A stretch of DNA of 28,828 bases from an uncultured Eubacteriales bacterium (GTDB lineage Bacteria > Bacillota > Clostridia > Oscillospirales > CAG-272): contig CAKSVM010000038.1 of assembly GCA_934503195.1 (NCBI GenBank), forward strand, positions 1-28,828, written 5' to 3'. The notes under the pieces are model-generated. The model made no database searches, was not told the DNA's origin, and saw only the letters and a program-made list of their open reading frames with translations. A program made the position numbers and the translations under genes. Below, piece by piece: positions 24,013 to 28,828 of the stretch; position 1 is the first letter of the stretch; each line of letters starts with the position of its first letter.

Positions 24013-25043
24013 CAGAATTCACCCGCCGAGTCGAAGGCGTGCGATTCGTCAAGCTCGGCGAGAGCCTTGTCAATCGCTTCGAGAAGTCTTTCCTCTGCGA
24101 TTTTTTCGTCAGGGGCGTTAAGAGTGCATCCGGCGGCTCTGACGTGGCCTCCGCCGCCGAAGACGGCGCAGATTTTCGACACGTCGGCGACGCGGTTCGA
24201 GCGCATCGAGACCTTATATAATGTAGGATCGTCGTCCGACTGCTTGATCGACATACCGATCTCGACTCCCTCGATTGAGCGGGTGAGAGAGATTATGTCG
24301 TCGATATCCTCGCGCGAGAGATTGTTGTCCACGCGCATTTTCGTTGTGAAATTGATGATCGCGACGCGGTTTTCGTTGTGGAAGTGCAGGACGTCGAGCG
24401 CGACCTTGGTCGCCATGACCTGCGAGATCGGACGCGAGTCGTAGAGTCTTCTGGCGACCTCGGAGTGGTCGAAGCCGACTTCGAGAATCGCGGCTATGCG
24501 AAGATGCGTCTTTGGCGTCACGGCCTCGAAGCGGAAGCTTCCGGTGTCGGAGCAGATCGCGGCGTAGAGCGCGATCGCGGCCTTCTTGGTCATGAGATCC
24601 TTTCCGCGGAGTTTGAAAATTCCGAAGAGATCGAAGATTATCTCGCCGCAGGCACCGAGCGTTTCGACGTAGGTTTCGGCGGCGAAGGGCGTTCCGAGTC
24701 CGTGGTGGTCAATCGCGAGGGCGGTAATAGGCGCGTAATTTTCCTCAAGCTTTCCGAGGAGCTTTGACGCCGAGACGTCGACCGAGACGACGAGTCCGGG
24801 AGTGAAGCCTTCGGGGAGGATTTCCTCGGGGCGGAGCGATGCTCTTTCGGTGATGAAGCGCAGACGCTTCGGGATATCGTCGTCGTTTATAATATAGGAA
24901 GTCTTTCCGAGTCCCGAGAGAAGCTCAGCGAGGGCGACGCCCGAGCCGAGCGTGTCGGCGTCGGGGCGTGTGTGGGTGAGGATCACGATGTTGTCGTGCG
25001 CTTCGAGGATATCGGCGGCTCTTGTGAGATCGATGAAGTTCAT
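24012..25043 (-). CDS. nrnA: DHH/DHHA1 nanoRNase / pAp phosphatase NrnA
   Basis: This 343-residue cytoplasmic phosphoesterase degrades very short RNAs and, in relatives, dephosphorylates 3'-phosphoadenosine 5'-phosphate. Metal ligands lie in ILTHTRPDADTLGSG (His24, Asp28, Asp30), VVSVDVS and the family motif AIDHHGLG; the C-terminal DHHA1 domain has FGGGGHVRAAG. The position between rbfA and truB is conserved in many Firmicutes. The ATG overlaps the rbfA stop (ATGA). Confidence 0.94.
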   Translation of the reverse strand: MNFIDLTRAADILEAHDNIVILTHTRPDADTLGSGVALAELLSGLGKTSYIINDDDIPKRLRFITERASLRPEEILPEGFTPGLVVSVDVSASKLLGKLEENYAPITALAIDHHGLGTPFAAETYVETLGACGEIIFDLFGIFKLRGKDLMTKKAAIALYAAICSDTGSFRFEAVTPKTHLRIAAILEVGFDHSEVARRLYDSRPISQVMATKVALDVLHFHNENRVAIINFTTKMRVDNNLSREDIDDIISLTRSIEGVEIGMSIKQSDDDPTLYKVSMRSNRVADVSKICAVFGGGGHVRAAGCTLNAPDEKIAEERLLEAIDKALAELDESHAFDSAGEF

Positions 25044-25411
25044 TTTTCTTCCTCGTCGTTGTGTGACGGCGACTCGCGCTCGATCTTTTTGAGGAGCGAG
25101 TTTATGTGCGAGCCGTATTCGATCGAGTCGTCAGGCTCGAAGGTGAGTTCGGGCGTGACGCGGAGATTGAGAGTCTCGGCGAGGCGTTTGCGGACGAAGC
25201 CAGACGCGCTGACGAGTCCCTTCTTTATCTCCTTTTTGTCGCCCATTATCGCGGAGAAGTAGATCTTGGCGAATTTGAGGTCGGGCGTTACATCGACCGC
25301 GGTGACGCTGACGAAATTGTTCGCGACGCGCGGATCCTTTATATCGCGGAGGATTACGGCGAGTTCTTTTTTCATCTCGTCGTTTATCCGTTCGCGGCGG
25401 TAGTTAGGCAT
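25040..25411 (-). CDS. rbfA: Ribosome-binding factor A
   Basis: This 123-residue protein is a 30S subunit maturation factor with a KH-like fold. The sequence MPNYRRERINDEMKKELAVILRDIKDPRV is characteristic, followed by VTAVDVTPDLKFAKIYFS and RKRLAETLNLRVTPELTFEPDDSIEYG. The start at 25411 is chosen because this is where RbfA homology begins and AAGGAGA lies 6 bases upstream. The longer frame, back to 25546, would cover its own promoter. It heads the operon here; infB, often its upstream neighbour, is absent. Confidence 0.95.
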   Translation of the reverse strand: MPNYRRERINDEMKKELAVILRDIKDPRVANNFVSVTAVDVTPDLKFAKIYFSAIMGDKKEIKKGLVSASGFVRKRLAETLNLRVTPELTFEPDDSIEYGSHINSLLKKIERESPSHNDEEEK

Positions 25412-25445
25412 GGCTTTTCTCCTTTGAATTTTGAAAGATAGTATT

Positions 25446-25474
25446 ATTATACCACATTTTTCGGGGAAATGCAA
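25446..25474 (-). promoter_or_regulatory. Promoter for rbfA-nrnA-truB
   Basis: Minus strand TTGCAT (complement of 25469-25474), 17-bp spacer, TATAAT (complement of 25446-25451) with an extended -10 TGG. It is divergent from the promoter at 25535. Confidence 0.85.
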
Positions 25475-25534
25475 TAGGATGGGTGAGAGTATTTGTAAAT
25501 TTGAGGGGGAGGACGGGATTTTTTGAGAAAACTC

Positions 25535-25563
25535 TTGACAGAACATGAATTATGATGTATAAT
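25535..25563 (+). promoter_or_regulatory. Promoter for the Ltp-repeat gene
   Basis: TTGACA (25535-25540), 17-bp spacer, TATAAT (25558-25563), both perfect consensus. The leader of about 100 bases contains TGGTTA-GTT-TAACCA (25597-25611), a small palindrome that could be an operator or hairpin. Confidence 0.92.
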
Positions 25564-25669
25564 TAAAGTATGGTAACCTAACTCTATTTTATGAGCTGGT
25601 TAGTTTAACCAAGACGACAAGGCTGTTTTACAAGTTGGGAGTATATTACAAAATTACGGGGGAAAAATC

Positions 25670-26518
25670 ATGGATGAGCATAATGACGTAGGAAAATTAG
25701 ACGGGTTAAAGATAGTTGGTATAATATCTATAATTCTGCTGGTTGGTGCTGTTTTTTACAACATCATGTTTGATGTTGTAAAAAATGACTATGAGCCGAG
25801 TAATCATTTTTATGATTATGATACAGAAGTAACCACTTCGCCAGAATGTTTAAACGGAGTTGAAACCGTGCAGAGAACTGACGGGGAGGATCTTACAGAT
25901 AAGGCGCACGAAAGATTTAGCGAGCTTGTAAATGTCAGTAACTATTCTTCCAGCGAGTGCCAGAAAAGAATGCTTGCTGAAGGATACTATCAAGAAGAAT
26001 ATCAGGATGCGCTTGATAACACGGAGGTAAGCTGGAAAAACGTGGCTTATGAAAGAGCCCAAACTTACTACAGTGAATATAGCGGTGCTAACAGATCGCA
26101 AATCATGGCGTATCTGGAGGGTGTAGGCTTTTCGAACTTTGACGCTACATATGCGGTAAATATGCTAAGAGTATATGACTCCAATACACCATACAGCAGT
26201 CCCAAAAGCAGCTCAACGGAGAAAGTCGCAACAATGGGTGAACTCAATGCCTTGAAAAAAGCTACAGAATACTTAAATATCATGCATTTTTCCAAGAAAG
26301 GACTCAAAAAGCAGTTGTTATTCGAGAAGTTTAGTGAATCCGAGGCTGAGTACGCAGTAACAAAGTTGGACATAGATTGGAAGCTGCAAGCTGTTGGAAA
26401 AGCATTAGACTATCTGGACTCAATGTCATTTTCGAAGCAGAAGCTGAAAGAGCAGTTGGAGTTTGAAGGATTTACCAGTGATGAGGCAAAATATGCAGTA
26501 GATGCTGTATATAAATGA
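25670..26518 (+). CDS. Membrane-anchored protein with four Ltp-like repeats (possible superinfection exclusion)
   Basis: This 282-residue protein has a short polar N-terminus, one membrane helix (about residues 14-36) and a Tyr/Ser-rich linker, followed by four units of about 45 residues. The two C-terminal units are clear: FSKKGLKKQLLFEKFSESEAEYAV and FSKQKLKEQLEFEGFTSDEAKYAV. Two more divergent ones precede them (SSSECQKRMLAEGYYQEEYQDAL and NRSQIMAYLEGVGFSNFDATYAV). This FS..xLxxQLxxEGFxxxEAxYAV pattern is that of Ltp/host-cell surface lipoprotein repeats. In streptococcal phage TP-J34, Ltp blocks phage DNA injection. Here the anchor is a helix and not a lipobox. Base composition is visibly more AT-rich than all other genes, with ATA, AGA and TTA codons, suggesting horizontal arrival. 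GGGGGA (25658-25663) sets the start. The phage-exclusion role is inferred. Confidence 0.78.
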   Translation: MDEHNDVGKLDGLKIVGIISIILLVGAVFYNIMFDVVKNDYEPSNHFYDYDTEVTTSPECLNGVETVQRTDGEDLTDKAHERFSELVNVSNYSSSECQKRMLAEGYYQEEYQDALDNTEVSWKNVAYERAQTYYSEYSGANRSQIMAYLEGVGFSNFDATYAVNMLRVYDSNTPYSSPKSSSTEKVATMGELNALKKATEYLNIMHFSKKGLKKQLLFEKFSESEAEYAVTKLDIDWKLQAVGKALDYLDSMSFSKQKLKEQLEFEGFTSDEAKYAVDAVYK

Positions 26519-26599
26519 TTTGTCACGGATCTGTTTGCGGAAAATTTAGTTTTGCTCTCACATCGCGCAAATTATTCACATCGAATTTCAAAAAACCTC

Positions 26600-26628
26600 T
26601 TGACAAACACAAATTCCGGGTGTATAAT
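26600..26628 (+). promoter_or_regulatory. Promoter for the thrS T-box transcript
   Basis: TTGACA (26600-26605), 17-bp spacer, TATAAT (26623-26628), both perfect consensus. Transcription should start near 26635, just before T-box Stem I. Confidence 0.93.
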
Positions 26629-26895
26629 ATAATATACAAAGGCAGAACGGAATCTGCCTGCCGGAAAGTCTCAGAGAGGATCCCATACGCTGCGAGCGGA
26701 TCTGACCGGAAAGCAGGAATCAAAACCGCCGTTCCCGCCAGAGGCTTATCTGACAGCCGCTGACAATGCCGCGCGCAGGAAATGGCGCGCCGTGCTTCCG
26801 ACGTTATACGGACGGGGAGTATTCGCTTCCCTACAGAGTAAAAAAATCGGGTGGAACCGTGGGTACAGATCTGATCGCCAGCCCGGCCTCAGCGT

Positions 26896-26926
26896 ATGAA
26901 AATGTCGATGGAATCGACATTTTCAT
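26896..26926 (+). repeat. Perfect 14-bp inverted repeat inside the T-box antiterminator loop
   Basis: ATGAAAATGTCGAT (26896-26909), GGA, ATCGACATTTTCAT (26913-26926). It lies between the two halves of the antiterminator, which are about 100 bases apart. There is no T tract, so it is not itself a terminator. Confidence 0.9.
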
Positions 26927-26964
26927 TGACAAGTCGGGAGAATTTGCGAGCAGTTCTGTTCGCA

Positions 26965-27010
26965 CCCCGAGAGTGTAATAATTTATTTTATTATGCTCCC
27001 GGGGCTTTTT
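26965..27010 (+). terminator. T-box-controlled terminator, with an alternative downstream hairpin
   Basis: CCCCGAGAG (26965-26973) pairs with CTCCCGGGG (26996-27004, one A-C mismatch), continued by TAATAA/TTATTA, and CTTTTT follows. The same 3' arm can instead pair downstream: TGCTCCCGGG (26994-27003) with CCCGGGAGCA (27015-27024), a perfect 10-bp stem ending at the first base of the ribosome site. Confidence 0.9.
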
Positions 27011-27038
27011 GTTGCCCGGGAGCAGGAAAGGTACTATC

Positions 27039-28828
27039 ATGTTCAAGATCAAATTTGAAGGCGCAAAGGAATTCGAGTCCGAGGCACCGATCACGGTCTA
27101 CGAGGCCGCGAAATCCGCCGAGCTTATCGACCGCTCGGTTCTTGCCGCGAAGGTCAACGGTGAGCTTCGCGAACTCTCTTATGAGGTTTCGTCCGACGCT
27201 GACGTAAAGCTTCTCACCTTCGCCGACGCCGACGGCAAGCACGTTTACTGGCACACCGCTTCGCATATCCTCGCTCAGGCCGTAAAGCGTCTTTACCCGG
27301 AGGCAAAGCTCACGATCGGCCCGGCCATCGAGAGCGGATTCTACTACGACATCGACAGCGACGTCGCATTCACTCCCGAAATTCTCAAGAATATCGAGTC
27401 CGAGATGCAGAAGGTCATCAAGGAAAATCTCCTCATCGAGCGTTTCACGCTGAGCCGCGAGGAGGCCGTTAAGTTCATGACCGAGAGAAACGAGCCTTAT
27501 AAGGTTCAGCTCATCGAAGAGCTTCCCGAGGGCGCGGAGATCTCCTTCTACAAGCAGGGCGAGTTCACCGACCTCTGCGCGGGACCGCACCTCCACTCGA
27601 CCGGCGCTGTCAAGGCGGTCAAACTCCTTCAGTGCACAGGTGCTTACTGGAAGGGCGATCAGTCGAACAAGCAGCTCCAGAGAATTTACGGAATCGCTTT
27701 CCCGTCGAAGGATATGCTCAAGGAACACCTCGTGCAGATGGAAGAGGCCAAGAAGCGCGACCACAACAAGCTCGGACGCGACCTTGAGTTCTTCACGACG
27801 GTCGATGTAATCGGTCAGGGACTGCCTGTGCTGCTTCCGAAGGGCGCGCGTGTCGTTCAGCTTCTCCAGAGATGGGTCGAGGACTACGAGCAGGCTCACG
27901 GCTATCTGCTCACCAAGACGCCGCTTATGGCAAAGCGCGAGCTCTACAAGATCTCGGGTCACTGGGATCACTATCTTGACGGAATGTTCGTAATCGGCGA
28001 TCCGCATGACGAGACGAAGGAATGCTTCGCACTCCGTCCGATGACCTGCCCGTTCCAGTATCAGGTGTTCTTAAACCGTCAGCGTTCCTACCGCGATCTC
28101 CCGATGAGACTCGGCGAGACCTCTACGCTCTTCAGAAACGAGGACAGCGGCGAGATGCATGGACTTATCCGCGTCAGACAGTTCACAATCTCCGAGGGAC
28201 ACATTGTCCTCCGCCCCGAACAGCTCGAAGAGGAGTTCAAGGGCTGCCTTGAGCTGATGAAGTACTTCCTCGGCACGGTCGGACTCCTCGAGGACTGCAC
28301 GTTCAGATTCTCGCAGTGGGATCCGGCAAACCCGAAGAACAAGTACGAGGGCACGCCTGAGCAGTGGGACGAGGCACAGTCGCTGATGGCGAAGATTCTC
28401 GAAGACCTGCATGTCGACTACACTATCGGAATCGACGAGGCTGCGTTCTACGGACCGAAGCTCGATGTCCAGTACAGAAACGTTTACGGCAAGGAAGACA
28501 CGCTCGTCACAATCCAGATCGACCTCCTGCTCGCAAAGCAGTTCGGCATGGAGTACGTCGACACCGACGGTCAGAAGAAGACTCCGTATATCATCCACAG
28601 AACCTCGCTCGGATGCTTTGAGCGCACGCTCGCCTACATGATCGAGAAGTACGCCGGAGCGTTCCCGATGTGGCTGTCTCCCACGCAGGTGGCTGTCCTT
28701 CCGATAGGCGACGATCAGTATCCTTACGCTGAGGAGATCAAGGCAAAGCTCGAAGCCGCCGGAATCCGCGTCTTCCTCGACGAGCGCAACGAGAAGATCG
28801 GCTACAAGATCAGATCGGCTCAGCTTGA
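27039..28828 (+). CDS. thrS: Threonyl-tRNA synthetase, 3' end cut by window edge
   Basis: The frame opens with ATG at 27039, 7 bases after AGGAAAGG (27024-27031), and stays open to the window end: 596 full codons of an expected 630-650. It charges tRNA-Thr. Domains in order: an N-terminal TGS-like region; the editing domain with HTASHILAQAVK and CAGPHLHSTG followed by GAYWKGD; the class II catalytic core with ALRPMTCP (zinc Cys), motif 2 FRNEDSGEMHGLIRVRQF, IDEAAFYGPKLD and motif 3 region HRTSLGCFERTLAYMIE; and the start of the anticodon-binding domain, LSPTQVAVLPIGD. Expression is controlled by the T-box leader upstream. Nothing odd is seen in the part present; only the C-terminal tip is missing. 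Confidence 0.96.
   Translation, partial: MFKIKFEGAKEFESEAPITVYEAAKSAELIDRSVLAAKVNGELRELSYEVSSDADVKLLTFADADGKHVYWHTASHILAQAVKRLYPEAKLTIGPAIESGFYYDIDSDVAFTPEILKNIESEMQKVIKENLLIERFTLSREEAVKFMTERNEPYKVQLIEELPEGAEISFYKQGEFTDLCAGPHLHSTGAVKAVKLLQCTGAYWKGDQSNKQLQRIYGIAFPSKDMLKEHLVQMEEAKKRDHNKLGRDLEFFTTVDVIGQGLPVLLPKGARVVQLLQRWVEDYEQAHGYLLTKTPLMAKRELYKISGHWDHYLDGMFVIGDPHDETKECFALRPMTCPFQYQVFLNRQRSYRDLPMRLGETSTLFRNEDSGEMHGLIRVRQFTISEGHIVLRPEQLEEEFKGCLELMKYFLGTVGLLEDCTFRFSQWDPANPKNKYEGTPEQWDEAQSLMAKILEDLHVDYTIGIDEAAFYGPKLDVQYRNVYGKEDTLVTIQIDLLLAKQFGMEYVDTDGQKKTPYIIHRTSLGCFERTLAYMIEKYAGAFPMWLSPTQVAVLPIGDDQYPYAEEIKAKLEAAGIRVFLDERNEKIGYKIRSAQL

Larger units (their letters stand above)
26641..27010 (+). promoter_or_regulatory. 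T-box riboswitch, threonine (ACC) specifier
   Basis: The leader senses uncharged tRNA-Thr. Stem I is closed by GAACGG (26645-26650) with CCGTTC (26729-26734). CCTGC (26657-26661) pairs with GCAGG (26713-26717), leaving a specifier loop whose 3' side ends AAAACCG, so the Thr codon ACC is at 26725-26727 followed by a purine. Above it, CGGAAA on both strands (26662-26667, 26707-26712) forms a symmetric loop suited to tandem G-A pairs. AGAGAG and an apical GCTGCGAG follow the T-box distal pattern. Stem III is GGGGAG/CTTCCC (26814-26832). The T-box itself is TCGGG-TGGA-ACC-GTG (26847-26861); its antiterminator partner is CAC-CCCGA (26963-26970), which overlaps the terminator. The downstream gene is thrS, in full agreement. 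Confidence 0.94.

Noticed and set aside
26515..26978. Short plus-strand open frames within the thrS leader
   Set aside because: They lie across the T-box structure, lack ribosome sites and translate to sequence without features; the RNA structure explains the conservation.

Overview
The window looks like a chromosomal segment from an uncultivated, probably gut- or rumen-associated, anaerobic Clostridia (Oscillospiraceae-like Firmicute). This lineage call is inference. It rests on a threonine T-box in front of thrS, an rbfA-nrnA-truB cluster, a glycyl-radical enzyme with its activase, near-consensus sigma-A promoters (often with an extended -10), many ATGA-overlapping operons and large lipoprotein solute-binding proteins. 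Codon use is strongly GC-biased throughout, except in an AT-rich gene at 25670-26518. That bias gives most real genes long open frames on the opposite strand, which I treat as shadows.

Layout. (1) 1-5217, plus strand: the 3' part of a glycyl radical enzyme with a Cys-x-Glu active site, its radical-SAM activase, a short alpha/beta-hydrolase-like protein and a GH36 alpha-galactosidase/raffinose-synthase-type enzyme, closed by a strong terminator. (2) 5293-8700: a perfect promoter, a sugar-type solute-binding lipoprotein whose signal peptide and mature part are put out of frame by a run of 12 G, a YgjV-like membrane protein, and a GH29 alpha-L-fucosidase with its own promoter and terminator. (3) 8855-12036: a TAXI-type TRAP transporter, binding protein then fused permease, with a hairpin between them. 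(4) 12059-16166: three translationally coupled paralogues of an unrecognised single-pass membrane protein, then a PnuC-family vitamin transporter behind a structured leader that ends in an attenuator. (5) 16180-17698, minus: a second large solute-binding lipoprotein. (6) 17801-22945, minus: a four-gene Gld-like ABC exporter (ATPase, permease, GldG-like protein, DUF4340 protein). (7) 23095-25474, minus: rbfA-nrnA-truB. (8) 25535-26518: an AT-rich island with one membrane-anchored protein carrying four Ltp-like repeats. (9) 26600-28828: a T-box leader with an ACC specifier, and thrS, cut by the window end.

How it works together. Much of the window concerns glycan use (GH36, GH29, two binding lipoproteins without their own permeases), small-molecule uptake (TRAP-TAXI, PnuC) and anaerobic radical chemistry. 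The best candidates for something undescribed are the tandem triplicate membrane proteins, the PnuC leader RNA, the G-tract switch in the lipoprotein gene, the extra hairpins in the thrS T-box, and the Ltp-repeat island protein, which may be a phage-exclusion factor. No CRISPR array, tRNA, rRNA or insertion sequence was recognised.
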